A stretch of 64,000 nucleotides of DNA from Ruminococcus sp. 210702-SL.1.03 (GCF_020559915.1 NZ_JAJCLZ010000002.1:186001-250000); one strand, 5' to 3'. Positions 7,250-16,688 are shown, counted from the first letter of the stretch. Numbers and translations: made by a program. The notes: generated by a model not told the origin, from the sequence alone.

Positions 7250-9306
7250 TTCCTGCTCACCTTCTTTATTATCTCGTTTACGTCAAGTACGGGTATTATG
7301 CTGCCGTCGCCCAGCACGCTCGTTCCCGAAAATCCCGCTTCTTTCAGCCCGAATTTCGAGAGATAGGCGGAAAAGGGCTTTATCGCTATCTGCATCTCTT
7401 CCAGTATGCCGTCCGCCATCAGCGCCGCTTCGCCCGATTCGGCGGTGCAGAGCAGTATTATGCCGCCCTTCGGGTCGCTCTCGCAGCCCTCCAGCCCGAA
7501 GTGTTCCGAAAGGCGTATCATGCGGTAAAGCTTGTCCGAAAGCACCGTTTCCCTGCCGTCGGGCGTTACATTCAGCTGCTCGGCTTTCGGGCGGAATATC
7601 TCTTTTATCGCGCTGACCGGCACTGCGTACTCTCTTCCGCCCAGCTGTATCACCATGCAGTCGCTTATCGAGAGCGACATCGGCACGCGTATCGTGAATA
7701 CCGAGCCTTTGCCATGCTCAGAGTCTACCAGCAGCGCGCCGCCGACCTTCTCCAGGTTCTTGCGCACTACGTCCATGCCTACGCCGCGCCCCGAAAATTC
7801 CGTTACCTCGGTGTTGGTGGAAAATCCCGCTTTCATTATCAGCTCAAGGCACTCGCGGCGGGTGTACTCCTGCTCGGGCTTTTCGAGCATACCCTTGCTG
7901 CGCGCTTTTTCCAGCAGCTTTTTCGGGTCCATGCCTGCGCCGTTGTCGCGTACTTCTATCAGCGCGTCGTTTGATTCATATCGCGCGCTCAGCGTTACGG
8001 TAGGCTGCTCGGTCTTGCCCGCTGCCGCGCGTTCTTCGGGGCTTTCGATACCGTGGTCTACCGCATTTCGCACTAGGTGCATCAGCGGGTCGCCTAGCAG
8101 GTCGGCGGCGGATTTATCCACCTCGGTGTCCTCGCCCTCTATCACTAGCGTAACGTTTTTGCCTAGCTTTTTGTTCATATCGCGCACTACGCGGTTCATC
8201 TTTGAAAATACCGTGTTTACGGGCACCATTCGCACCGACATTACTACGTCCTGCAATTCGTCGGTCAGCTTTTTCAGCTCGCGCGCCGATTTGTAAAAGT
8301 TCGGTATCTCGCTGCGGTAGGGCAGCAGGTCGCGGCTGTGCAGTACGCCCGATTCGGCTATAACTATCTCGGTCGCGAGGGTCATCAGCCTGTCTAGCTT
8401 TTCCAGCTTTACCGAGATCATAGCGCCGCTCTTGTCGTCGTGCTTTTTGGCTGGCGCAGAGGGTCTCGCCGAGGGTTTTTCGGCTTGCTGCGATTGCGCA
8501 GGTTGTGCAGGTTGTGAAGATGGCGCGGGCGCGGGGGTAGGCGCAGGTTCAGTCTTTTTCGCCTGACGCTGTATCTGCACGGCGTTTTCTACGTTTATGC
8601 CGTTTTTCAGCTTTTCGAGCACTGCTTCTGGCGAAGCCGCCTTTACTTTTATAACAAGCCCCTTTGCCGATATTTCGTCGCCCGCGCTGTCTGCGTCGAG
8701 GTCGGCGGGTATGGTGCTTACAAGCTCGCACACCGCTTTCAGATGTTTCAGCAGCACCATCGCGCGGATAGAGGGCATTAGGCAGCTTGACTGATACATC
8801 ACGCGGAAAGCCAGCACGTCTTCGCCGTCCTCTGCCGTGAATACGCCGTCCGCTTCGCCCGCGCTCTGCTGCGGGGCGGCCTCAGCCGCGGGTGCTTCGC
8901 CTTTCATAGCCGCCGCAAATGCGCGGTTTTTCGCTATCTGCTCGGTGAAGTCGGTAAGCGGCACGCTTTCGTCTGACAGATTTTCTATCTCGCTCTTCAT
9001 TCCGTCAGAGCCCGCGTAAAGCAGCTCGTAAAGCGCGGGTTTGTCGAACTGCACGTTCGGGTCTTCGCGGATTATCGAGAAAAGGTCTTCCAGCGAGTGT
9101 GCCAGCTTTGAAACGTTGTGAAGACCCATCATCGCCGCCGAGCCTTTTACCGTGTGCATTATGCGGAAAATCTCGCCCACGTCCTCCTCGCCCAGCGTGT
9201 CTGACTCGGTGCGGATAAGTATTTCGTCGAGCTTTTCCAGCAGCTCGTTTGTTTCAAACAAAAATACGTCGAGCATACCCTCCATGCTCTGTTCATACTT
9301 TGCCAT
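7246..9306 (-). CDS. cheA: Chemotaxis sensor histidine kinase CheA
   Basis: CheA autophosphorylates and passes phosphate to response regulators. Its 686 residues contain: an Hpt domain with His51 in IFRIMHTVKGSAAMMG; a P2-like region near 160-240; a Pro/Ala-rich linker (about 250-285); the dimerisation helices (VKLEKLDRLMTLATEIVIAE); the kinase core with HLVRNAVDHGIESPEER (N box), VRDNGAGMD (G1) and FSGRGVGMDVVR (G2); and a C-terminal CheW-like regulatory domain. It starts 14 bp after the PH-domain gene. No CheY or receptor gene follows in the window. Confidence 0.96.
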   Translation of the reverse strand: MAKYEQSMEGMLDVFLFETNELLEKLDEILIRTESDTLGEEDVGEIFRIMHTVKGSAAMMGLHNVSKLAHSLEDLFSIIREDPNVQFDKPALYELLYAGSDGMKSEIENLSDESVPLTDFTEQIAKNRAFAAAMKGEAPAAEAAPQQSAGEADGVFTAEDGEDVLAFRVMYQSSCLMPSIRAMVLLKHLKAVCELVSTIPADLDADSAGDEISAKGLVIKVKAASPEAVLEKLKNGINVENAVQIQRQAKKTEPAPTPAPAPSSQPAQPAQSQQAEKPSARPSAPAKKHDDKSGAMISVKLEKLDRLMTLATEIVIAESGVLHSRDLLPYRSEIPNFYKSARELKKLTDELQDVVMSVRMVPVNTVFSKMNRVVRDMNKKLGKNVTLVIEGEDTEVDKSAADLLGDPLMHLVRNAVDHGIESPEERAAAGKTEQPTVTLSARYESNDALIEVRDNGAGMDPKKLLEKARSKGMLEKPEQEYTRRECLELIMKAGFSTNTEVTEFSGRGVGMDVVRKNLEKVGGALLVDSEHGKGSVFTIRVPMSLSISDCMVIQLGGREYAVPVSAIKEIFRPKAEQLNVTPDGRETVLSDKLYRMIRLSEHFGLEGCESDPKGGIILLCTAESGEAALMADGILEEMQIAIKPFSAYLSKFGLKEAGFSGTSVLGDGSIIPVLDVNEIIKKVSRK

Positions 9307-9320
9307 TCCGTCACCCCTTT

Positions 9321-10835
9321 TTATTCAAACATGATGTAGCCCTCGCGCAGACATATCTTCTTTATCTCATCGTAGGGCATGAATTTCATTTTATGGCATT
9401 TTTCTTTCTCGCCGCAGGTGTATATCATAAGCGTGCACCTGTTGTTGAGAAGCTGAAAAGGTGTTCTGCTTATGCTTATCTTGCTGATATTCGCCTTTGG
9501 CAGAAATACTTTGTGGAACTGGTACAGCTTGCAGTAGCTCATAGCGCAGCCGTTTTCGTTAAAGCCTACCGAGGTGTTGAACGAAGCGGCTACTTTTACT
9601 ATAATGAGCCATATCAGAGGTATGGTTATGATTACAAGCAGTATGTTGAATTCCCGCTGCCATATGCTTACATACTTGTTCAGTATGTACAGCGCGGCGG
9701 GCGGTATGGCGCATACTATCATCGGCGTCCATACAAAGTCGCTGATGTTTTCTCTGCCAGTTTTTATCTCCGGCCGCGGCTTAGGCAGGTCGGGCACTAG
9801 CATTTTCAGCGAGGCGTTCATCTGCTGATAGGTGGTTATCGGTATCAGCGCTGAGATCTCGCGGCGCGATTTTCCGTAGCCGGTGCAGTCCAGCGTTACC
9901 GAGCATATCTTAAAGGCTTTCATAAGCAGCGTTTGCTGTAAGTCGTAGTAATTTATCTTGCTGCGGTTGATTATGTGGCGGCGCTTTATCAGCACTCCGC
10001 TTTTTACCAGCAGCTGATCTTCCGTGCGCGATATGGTGAAAGACCAGTGCCGCGCGAGAGTGGCTATGAAAGATATAAACCAGCCGCCTATTACCAAGCC
10101 CCCCAGTGCGAGCACAGCCTTAGGTATAGTCTGTGAGAGCTTGAAAAGCCGCGAATCTATCCGCGTAAGCTCGCTGTTTACTTTCAGCATCAGCTTTTGC
10201 TCAAATTCCAGACCGATAATTTTGTAGGCCTCGAACATGAACATTCCGTACAGCAGCATTCCCGAAAATGCCGATGAAAACAGCAGCGAGAACATCAGCA
10301 GGTGTGTCTTTCGCGGCGAGAAGGTCACTTTCGGCGCGCTTTCCTCGCTGTCGCGCACGAAGTCGAAAAGCAGGTCTGCGTTTCGCTTTGAGATGACTAG
10401 GCGCATATCTTCGCTCGAAAGCGTTCTCGCGTTCGTTTCGATGTACATGGTATAAGCCTTTACGGGACGGTTTATCCAGCTTTGGCAAAACGTGAGCGTG
10501 GTTATCTCGTTATAGTAAACTTTTGTGCGAACTATGCCGAAAAGTCCCGTGTGCGCCGTGATCCCGTCGCTCTCTATCGTGAAGCGCACGAATATCCAGC
10601 GCAGTACCGCCAGCGCGAAAATGCCCGAGATCGAGAGTATGTCTACCCAGTTAGTGCGTATCCAGCTCTGAAAATCGAAGCGCGAGGCTATCAGGTACTT
10701 GGTAAGCGGTATCAGCAGCAGCCACAAGTTCTTCGAGGTGTAGTCCAGCATTTTTACAGGGTGCTGGCGGTGGCGGAAGAAGTGCGATACCGCGGCGCGG
10801 AAGCCGTGGCGCATTTTATATTTCAGCTTAGTCAT
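9321..10835 (-). CDS. PH domain-containing membrane protein (YdbT-like)
   Basis: The 504 residues match the bacterial membrane-flanked PH-domain (bPH2) family. Pairs of hydrophobic helices (for example SGIFALAVLRWIFVRF, LLMFSLLFSSAFSGMLLYGMF, and a pair near 390-430) alternate with beta-rich bPH2 segments (ITAHTGLFGIVRTKVYYNEITTLTF; LLVKSGVLIKRRHIINRSKINYYDLQQT; a third near the C terminus). The family is poorly characterised and is linked to envelope stress or lipid homeostasis in bacilli. It overlaps the YdbS-like gene by 4 bp, so the two probably form one membrane complex. Confidence 0.85.
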   Translation of the reverse strand: MTKLKYKMRHGFRAAVSHFFRHRQHPVKMLDYTSKNLWLLLIPLTKYLIASRFDFQSWIRTNWVDILSISGIFALAVLRWIFVRFTIESDGITAHTGLFGIVRTKVYYNEITTLTFCQSWINRPVKAYTMYIETNARTLSSEDMRLVISKRNADLLFDFVRDSEESAPKVTFSPRKTHLLMFSLLFSSAFSGMLLYGMFMFEAYKIIGLEFEQKLMLKVNSELTRIDSRLFKLSQTIPKAVLALGGLVIGGWFISFIATLARHWSFTISRTEDQLLVKSGVLIKRRHIINRSKINYYDLQQTLLMKAFKICSVTLDCTGYGKSRREISALIPITTYQQMNASLKMLVPDLPKPRPEIKTGRENISDFVWTPMIVCAIPPAALYILNKYVSIWQREFNILLVIITIPLIWLIIVKVAASFNTSVGFNENGCAMSYCKLYQFHKVFLPKANISKISISRTPFQLLNNRCTLMIYTCGEKEKCHKMKFMPYDEIKKICLREGYIMFE

Positions 10836-11410
10836 ACAGCCCCTGCGCCCCCGCTCTTTTTATTTTCGTTGTTGTTGGTTTGCTCATGCTCATGCTCATG
10901 GTCATCCGCGCGCTTTTGCGGCTGCCTGCGTGTTTTTTGCGCGCGGCGCTGCGTTTCCTGCGGCTCTTCGCGGCTGCGGATAAGCGCGTTTATAGTTTCC
11001 GCTATCTCGGTAAGGTCGCTTTTTCGCATAAAGCATATCAGTATGCGCGCGCCGAGGGCGTTTATCACGGCGAAGTTAAAGCCTGTGAACCGCCCCAGCG
11101 GCGTTATTATCACCGATATTGATTTTATCGAGCTTATAGGCATATAGTCGTTCTTTAGGAATATAAAGCCGCCCGAGGTAGCTATCTCGTTTTTCGTGAT
11201 TATGACCTTGGCGTGCAGAAAATAATGGGGTATCACTATCACCGCTATCAGCAGTATCAGCACCCATACCGCAGCCGCGATCATTTTTACCAGCTCTTCG
11301 GGCAGCATTGTGACGTAGCGGTATATCACCACGTTCAGCGCCGCGCCCGCAGCCGCTATGAGCAGATAAAACATAAGCATCGCCCTCTTGGCGGGCAGAA
11401 ATCTTTTCAA
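10832..11410 (-). CDS. PH domain-containing membrane protein (YdbS-like)
   Basis: This 192-residue protein has two N-terminal transmembrane helices (LIAAAGAALNVVIYRYV, MIAAAVWVLILLIAVIVIPHYFL) followed by one bPH2 domain (VIITKNEIATSGGFIFLKNDYMPISSIKSISV). The tail is charged and low-complexity (DDHEHEHEQTNNNENKK). It is the expected small partner of the YdbT-like protein. The start is a TTG at 11410 supported by AAAGGAG about 10 nt upstream. The DNA encoding the tail holds a short CATGCT repeat. Confidence 0.85.
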   Translation of the reverse strand: MKRFLPAKRAMLMFYLLIAAAGAALNVVIYRYVTMLPEELVKMIAAAVWVLILLIAVIVIPHYFLHAKVIITKNEIATSGGFIFLKNDYMPISSIKSISVIITPLGRFTGFNFAVINALGARILICFMRKSDLTEIAETINALIRSREEPQETQRRAQKTRRQPQKRADDHEHEHEQTNNNENKKSGGAGAV

Positions 11411-11484
11411 AAGCTGCGTTCTCCTTTACAAATAGTACAAGTACAAAATGTACAGCCGTAAGCCGTCAGCCGTTCCGAATGTTA

Positions 11485-12327
11485 TCAGATCTCGGCTTCG
11501 GCGTGGCGGGTAACGTGGCAGCCCACGTTTACTGAAACGGGCAGCCCCGCGATGTGCGTCGGGGCTTGCTCAATGTTTACGGCAAGGCAGGTCTGCGTAC
11601 CGCCAAAGCCCTGCGGGCCTATACCCAGCTTGTTTATTTTATCAAGAATTTGCTGCTCAAGCTCGGCGTAGAGGGGCTTGGGGTTGCGCTGCGAAACGGG
11701 GCGGCAGAGCGCCTTTTTCGCAAGGTAAGCGCATTTTTCAAAGTCGCCGCCAATGCCAACGCCTATCACTATGGGCGGGCAGGGGTTAGAGCCTGCCTGC
11801 GCGCAGACGTTTACAACGTAGTCAACTATCTCTTCGCGCGTAACGGATGGGGTCATCATTTTAAGCTGCGACATATTCTCGCTTCCAAAGCCTTTCGGCG
11901 CACAGACTATCTTCACGCTCTCGCCAGCAACTATTCTTATGTGCAGCACCGCGGGGGTGTTGTCGCCCGTATTCACGCGCTCCAGCGGGTCGGAAACTAC
12001 CGATTTTCTCAGCAGACCGTCAGTGTAGCCCGCCGAAACGCCTGCGTTTACAGCTTCTTCAAGGTCGCCGCCGACGAAGTGCACGTCCTGACCTATATCC
12101 ATAAAAATAACAGCCATGCCCGTGTCCTGACAGATGGGCAGAGTTTCCTGCTCAGCCGCTTTCAGATTATCGAGAATGTCGTCGAAAACGCTCTTTCCTA
12201 CTGGCGACTTTTCCGCCGCCGCGCCGCGCTTTATGCACTCGCACATATCCTGCGGCAGCACGCGGTTTGCTTTAATGCAAAGCTCTTTTACCGTCTGCGT
12301 TACTACGCTTACATCTATCTCTCTCAT
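11485..12327 (-). CDS. Fumarate hydratase (class I), alpha subunit
   Basis: The protein resembles the N-terminal Fe-S subunit of two-part class I fumarase or L(+)-tartrate dehydratase. Its 280 residues include LPICQDTGMAVIFMDIGQDVHF, ENMSQLKMMTPSVTREEIVDYVV and CPPIVIGVGIGGDFEKCAYLAKKAL, with the cluster cysteines near 60, 190 and 270. The catalytic beta subunit, normally the next gene, is not here: the next gene is the YdbS-like protein. The ATG at 12327 has a modest ribosome site (AGGA, 11 nt upstream). Confidence 0.88.
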   Translation of the reverse strand: MREIDVSVVTQTVKELCIKANRVLPQDMCECIKRGAAAEKSPVGKSVFDDILDNLKAAEQETLPICQDTGMAVIFMDIGQDVHFVGGDLEEAVNAGVSAGYTDGLLRKSVVSDPLERVNTGDNTPAVLHIRIVAGESVKIVCAPKGFGSENMSQLKMMTPSVTREEIVDYVVNVCAQAGSNPCPPIVIGVGIGGDFEKCAYLAKKALCRPVSQRNPKPLYAELEQQILDKINKLGIGPQGFGGTQTCLAVNIEQAPTHIAGLPVSVNVGCHVTRHAEAEI

Positions 12328-12362
12328 TATATTATATTCAATCCTTTTCTGCAAATTCCGTT

Positions 12363-13532
12363 TTAGTATCTTATCTCTTTGCGATATTTGATGAGCGTGC
12401 CGTTTATCATAACGAGTTTCGGTTCGCTCATAACTTCAAAGGGGCTGCCTTCGAACATCACCATGTCGGCGCGCTTGCCTGTCTCTATCGAGCCTGCCAG
12501 GTCGTCTATACCGCCTATTTCCGCCGCGTTTATCGTTACGGCTTCAAGCGCCTGCATGAATGTCATGCCGTTTTTCACCGCAATGCCCACCGTGAGCGGC
12601 AGGTACTCTATCGGCGTTTCGCTGTGGTCGGTGCATATGGCGGTCTTTACGCCGTGCTGCGCCAGCAGACCTGCGTTTTTCGGGGTGATGTTGGCAAGTT
12701 CGGGCTTGCAGGGGTCGCAGATTATCGGGCCGACGACCGCCGAAGCGTTCTCCAGCGCCAATTCGCCCGCGATAAGATGACCGTCGGTGCAGTGTATCAG
12801 CACATAGTCAAGCCCAAATTCACGGCTTATGCGCAGGGCAGTGAAGATGTCATCCGCGCGGTGGCAGTGGAAGTGCGCTTTCAGCTCGCCGCGCAGCAGG
12901 GGTATCAGCGCCTCGCTCTTCGGGTCAAGCTCGGGCAGGTCAGACTCGCTCTCGGCGGCTTCCTTGTCCGCCATGTACCTCTGCGCTTTAAGCAGCGCTT
13001 CGCGGATCATCGCGGCTATCGCCATGCGGGTGCAGGGTGTTTCGTCGCGGTTCATATATGTCATTTTCGGGTTCTCGCCGAGCGCGAATTTTATGCCCAC
13101 GCGCCGCAGAAGCATATTGTCGATGCGCCTGCCATCGGTGGAAACTGCCACGATGTCGCCCGCCACGGGGTTCATCGAGCCGGGGGAGATAAGCACCGAG
13201 GTTATGCCCGCGTTTCGCGCCTTTTCAAACGACTCGTCGAATGGGTTTATCGCGTCGATGACCCTTAGCTGCGCCGAGCAGGGTTCGCTCTCCTCATTAA
13301 AATCTTCGCTTTCGATACCGACGCCGTTCGTAGTCAGTCCGACGTGCGTGTGCGCGTCGATGAAGCCGGGGTAGAGCGCCGCGCCGCCGCCGTCGATGTC
13401 AACGTCCTCAAAGCTTGAGGGCGTGCCCTCGCACACGGCGGTGATCTTGCCCTCAGTTATCTCGACCCAGCCCTTTTCGATGACCGAGCGGGCTTTGTTC
13501 ATTGTAAATATTTTAACATTGTATATTTTCAT
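12363..13532 (-). CDS. Amidohydrolase family protein (imidazolonepropionase-like)
   Basis: This 389-residue metal-dependent hydrolase has the composite beta domain at both ends and the metal motifs of the superfamily: GFIDAHTHVG near residue 58, AHFHCHR near 217, LIHCTDGH near 242, and the catalytic Asp in AICTDHSETP near 300. The C-terminal NAAEIGGIDDLAGSIETGKRADMVMF is also typical. Relatives annotated as imidazolonepropionase or prolidase-like share this pattern, but no histidine-use genes are nearby, so the substrate is unknown. It lies 26 bp after dut. Confidence 0.88.
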   Translation of the reverse strand: MKIYNVKIFTMNKARSVIEKGWVEITEGKITAVCEGTPSSFEDVDIDGGGAALYPGFIDAHTHVGLTTNGVGIESEDFNEESEPCSAQLRVIDAINPFDESFEKARNAGITSVLISPGSMNPVAGDIVAVSTDGRRIDNMLLRRVGIKFALGENPKMTYMNRDETPCTRMAIAAMIREALLKAQRYMADKEAAESESDLPELDPKSEALIPLLRGELKAHFHCHRADDIFTALRISREFGLDYVLIHCTDGHLIAGELALENASAVVGPIICDPCKPELANITPKNAGLLAQHGVKTAICTDHSETPIEYLPLTVGIAVKNGMTFMQALEAVTINAAEIGGIDDLAGSIETGKRADMVMFEGSPFEVMSEPKLVMINGTLIKYRKEIRY

Positions 13533-13558
13533 AGAATATTCCTTGTCGTTCAGTTCGT

Positions 13559-14002
13559 TCAGTACTTTCCAGTGCTTCCAAATCCGCCGCTTCCGCGTTC
13601 GGTATCGGTAAGCTCTTCACATTCCTCTATCTCGGCGAATACCGCGGGCGTAACCACAAGCTGCGCTATGCGCTCGCCGTTCTGCACTGTGTACGCTTCT
13701 TTGGAAGAATTATGCAGCGGAATGAATATCTCGCCGCGGTAATCCATGTCTATAACGCCGACGCAGTTCGCGGGTGCAAGCCCGTGCTTCGCTGCCAGCG
13801 ATGAGCGCGCGTAGGCCAGCAAAACGTACTCGCCGTCGCAATCAAGCTGCGCCGCCACGCCTGTAGGTATCATGGCAGTTTCGCCCGCGCCGATGGTAAC
13901 AGCGCTTTCCAGACAAGCCGTAAGATCGCAGCCCGCGCTGTGCGCCGTCATGCGTTTCGGGATAACTGCGCCGTCACGCATTTTTTTGAATTTTAACTTC
14001 AT
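13559..14002 (-). CDS. dut: dUTP diphosphatase
   Basis: The enzyme hydrolyses dUTP to dUMP, keeping uracil out of DNA. The 147-residue product shows the five trimeric dUTPase motifs: AHSAGCDLTA, ARSSLAAKHGL, GVIDMDYRGEI, GERIAQLVV and the C-terminal arm RGSGGFGSTGKY. ATG 14002 follows AAAGGATAAAT and lies 2 bp after the U32 gene. Confidence 0.96.
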   Translation of the reverse strand: MKLKFKKMRDGAVIPKRMTAHSAGCDLTACLESAVTIGAGETAMIPTGVAAQLDCDGEYVLLAYARSSLAAKHGLAPANCVGVIDMDYRGEIFIPLHNSSKEAYTVQNGERIAQLVVTPAVFAEIEECEELTDTERGSGGFGSTGKY

Positions 14003-14004
14003 AT

Positions 14005-16074
14005 TTATCCTTTCAATCCGCGGTAATACAAACCTCTTGTTATGGTTTCGCCGTTTATCGCAGTACATTGCTTTTGATATTTGAACATATTTATAACTTC
14101 CGCCGCTCGCTCCGCCGACTCGTCAAAAAGCTCTATCTGCACGAAATCCACCGCGCGGAAATCCGCCATTTTGTCCGATATGCAGAGCAGGTCGGAGTTG
14201 AGCAGTTCGGTGTATCCGAGCCTTTTTGAGCACTTTATCGGGAATCGCCTGCCGGTTCTGTCGTAGACCGCGCCGGTGCATTTTTTGCAGCCGACCGCCG
14301 CGCGTATCGGGCAGTTGACCGTCAGCATGAGCGGCAGCCTGCCGTAACCCTCCGCACCGATTGGTATTTCCGGCGCTAGCGCGCTGATCTGCGAAGCTTT
14401 CATTTCTGGCGAGATCACCGCGTCCGCTACGCCGAATTCGCGCAGCTTTTTGAGCGCGAGCGAGTTTGCAATGTTCAGCCCCGCTGCCCCATGAGGCGTA
14501 AGCCCCAGTTTTTGCGCGGTTATAATGTGTGCATAATTCGTGCATAAAATGTGCTTAATATGCGTATGTTTTGCTTGCTCAAGCAGCGCAGTCTGACTAT
14601 TTTCATCTAACGTGAAGCGCGGCATTGCTACGCCGAGCTTCTCGGCAGGGAAGCGCTCCGCAGCCTTTTTGATCTCGTTCATATCTAACGGCAGCCACGC
14701 GATCTCGATGTCCTCGGGGTCGAGCATGGCAAGCTGCTCCGCTTTACAGACGTTCACGCGCAGCCTCGGCTCGCCAAAATCGCGCTCGCGCGGTTCGGGC
14801 TTCGGGATATCCAGCGTAAAATCCACGCGGCGAGAAAAATGCTCCTCGCGCAGAGCGCTGAGTTTTTCGCAAAGTTCGCGGCGCGCAGCGTTCAGCTCTC
14901 CCGCCGCGACTGCCAATCCGTCGTCAATTTCGCAGTGCATATCGCCCAGTTCAAAGTAAGTATCTCCCAGCTTGCCCAATTGCTTGCGCAAGAACGCTTC
15001 ATCGCAGGGCTTGTTTTGCGCCTGTTCGGGAACCTTGCCAATAAATTCCGCTCGCAGACCGTTCTCGTCCGTCGCTGTGATGTGCAAAGGCTCGCCGCGG
15101 CGCACATCGGCGGCAATATCCAGCCGCGCGCGCTTGTATTCGCGGCGGTAAAGCTCGTGAATGGCGGGGTAGGCGGCGGCGGCGGTCTTGGCGTCCTCGG
15201 CGGTGCGTGTGCCAAACATTTCCGCGCCCGTGCGCCGTTTCAAATAGCCATCGGTGAAGCCCCCGCGCGAGAACACGTCCGCCAGCAGTCGCTCGTCGTA
15301 ATCCTCGCCCGCCAGCGCCTTTTTCGCACAGTACGCCGAAAGCGCGGCGTACTCGGGTCGCTTCATTCTGCCCTCGATCTTCAATGAATCTACGCCAAAT
15401 TCAGCCAGTTCGGGCAGATCGTGCAAAATGCTCATGTCTTTCAGCGAAAGTACATGGTCTTGTCTTCCTTTTTTTACTGAACACGGCAGACGGCACGGCT
15501 GCGCACAAATGCCGCGGTTGGCGCTTCTTCCGCCGACCACTGCGCTCATCAGACATTGCCCCGAAACGGACATGCACAGCGCGCCGTGCACGAAGATCTC
15601 AATTTCCATATTTTGCAGCTTACACAGCTCTTTTATCACGTCCGCGGGCAGTTCGCGCGAAAGCACCGTGCGCGTGTAGCCCAGCCGCCGTGCAAATTCG
15701 CAGCCCGCCGCCGTGTGCAGGGTCATCTGTGTCGAGGCGTGCAGTTCCAGTTCGGGGCAGCAGCTTTGCGCCAGTTCCGCGACCGCCGGATCTTGCACGA
15801 TCGCTGCGTCAACGCCAGTTTCGCAAAGTATCCGCAGCGTTTCGGCGCAGTCGGCAAGTTCGCCGTCGAAAAGCATCGTGTTCACCGCCGCATAGACTTT
15901 CACACCGCGCTGATGGCAAAAACTTACTGCTTCTTTGAGCTGCTGCTCGTCAAAATTCACCGCAGAACCGCGCGCGCTGAAGCGTTTCAGCCCCAGATAC
16001 ACCGCGTCCGCGCCGCTTTGCACCGCCGCAAAAAGCTGCTCCGGCCCGCCCGCGGGCGAAAGTATCTCCGCCAT
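14005..16074 (-). CDS. U32 family peptidase-like protein (RlhA type)
   Basis: The 689 residues begin with the U32 domain: LSPAGGPEQLFAAVQSGADAVYLGLKRFSAR, ELHASTQMTLHTAAGCEFARRLGY, and the Fe-S-type cysteine block GALCMSVSGQC...GICAQPCRLPC near 165-200. A long C-terminal region, which in this family carries DUF3656, contains further cysteine motifs (VGCKKCTGAVYDR). Such proteins are now known to hydroxylate RNA bases (RlhA on 23S rRNA, TrhP on tRNA) rather than act as proteases; which applies here is inference. The ATG overlaps the zapA stop (TGATG). zapA-U32 is a known gene pair in Firmicutes. Confidence 0.88.
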   Translation of the reverse strand: MAEILSPAGGPEQLFAAVQSGADAVYLGLKRFSARGSAVNFDEQQLKEAVSFCHQRGVKVYAAVNTMLFDGELADCAETLRILCETGVDAAIVQDPAVAELAQSCCPELELHASTQMTLHTAAGCEFARRLGYTRTVLSRELPADVIKELCKLQNMEIEIFVHGALCMSVSGQCLMSAVVGGRSANRGICAQPCRLPCSVKKGRQDHVLSLKDMSILHDLPELAEFGVDSLKIEGRMKRPEYAALSAYCAKKALAGEDYDERLLADVFSRGGFTDGYLKRRTGAEMFGTRTAEDAKTAAAAYPAIHELYRREYKRARLDIAADVRRGEPLHITATDENGLRAEFIGKVPEQAQNKPCDEAFLRKQLGKLGDTYFELGDMHCEIDDGLAVAAGELNAARRELCEKLSALREEHFSRRVDFTLDIPKPEPRERDFGEPRLRVNVCKAEQLAMLDPEDIEIAWLPLDMNEIKKAAERFPAEKLGVAMPRFTLDENSQTALLEQAKHTHIKHILCTNYAHIITAQKLGLTPHGAAGLNIANSLALKKLREFGVADAVISPEMKASQISALAPEIPIGAEGYGRLPLMLTVNCPIRAAVGCKKCTGAVYDRTGRRFPIKCSKRLGYTELLNSDLLCISDKMADFRAVDFVQIELFDESAERAAEVINMFKYQKQCTAINGETITRGLYYRGLKG

Positions 16075-16505
16075 CACTTTTTCGGCGGCAGACCCAGCGC
16101 ACCGGTGATGCTGCTCTTCAAGATCTGCTCGGCGGTGTTCTCATCGACCGCGAATTTCGTGCGCAGCTTCACTTCGCTCTCCAGTTGGCGGATGCGTTCG
16201 CGCTGGCGTTCGACCTCTTTTTTCAGCTTCTCGCACTCGTCGTGCGCGTCGTTTGCCGATTCGACGTAGGCGCTGATCTGCGTGCGTATATTTTTCTCAG
16301 TCTGCTTATTCTTAACAAGTTCGTCAAGACATTCCAGCGAGATTATCGCCGCCGCGTCCTGTATAGAAAGTGTTCGTTTCGCCGCTTGAAGCGCCTTCAT
16401 GCGCTCGTTCAGCGTGTTTGCAAGGCGCTGGGTGTACTCCTCGCTCTCGTCGGTCATCATGGGGTAGCTTCTGCCATATATGTTTACTGTTACCTTATTT
16501 TTCAT
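16074..16505 (-). CDS. zapA: Cell division protein ZapA-like
   Basis: ZapA bundles FtsZ filaments. The N-terminal half (NKVTVNIYGRSYPMMTDESEEYTQRLANTLNERM) matches the ZapA head, and residues 85-115 (HDECEKLKKEVERQRERIRQLESEVKL) form a coiled coil. At 143 residues it is longer than E. coli ZapA owing to an extended tail. It heads a run of twelve minus-strand genes that continues without an obvious terminator through the chemosensory genes. Its ribosome site is AAGGAGGTTGT. Confidence 0.88.
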   Translation of the reverse strand: MKNKVTVNIYGRSYPMMTDESEEYTQRLANTLNERMKALQAAKRTLSIQDAAAIISLECLDELVKNKQTEKNIRTQISAYVESANDAHDECEKLKKEVERQRERIRQLESEVKLRTKFAVDENTAEQILKSSITGALGLPPKK

Positions 16506-16578
16506 GATTTACAACCTCCTTAGATCTTTTATCTGCGGTCAAAGCGGCTCAGCGCCGCATATCTGCATACTCTCTTTT

Positions 16579-16607
16579 ATTATAGCACATTTGACGAGTG
16601 TTTTCAA
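16579..16607 (-). promoter_or_regulatory. Promoter of the zapA gene run
   Basis: On the minus strand TTGAAA (16607-16602) and TATAAT (16584-16579) are 17 bp apart, about 75 bp upstream of zapA. Confidence 0.8.
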
Positions 16608-16640
16608 TGGCTTTTTCACATTTTGTACACTTTGTTAAAT

Positions 16641-16668
16641 AAAAAAGCCGAGCTTTCGTCGGCTCGGC
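16641..16668 (-). terminator. Terminator after the small gene following PP2C
   Basis: Read on the minus strand, GCCGAGC and GCTCGGC form a stem around an 8-nt loop followed by six T residues. Confidence 0.85.
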
Positions 16669-16688
16669 ATAAATCTCGCTGTTGATTT

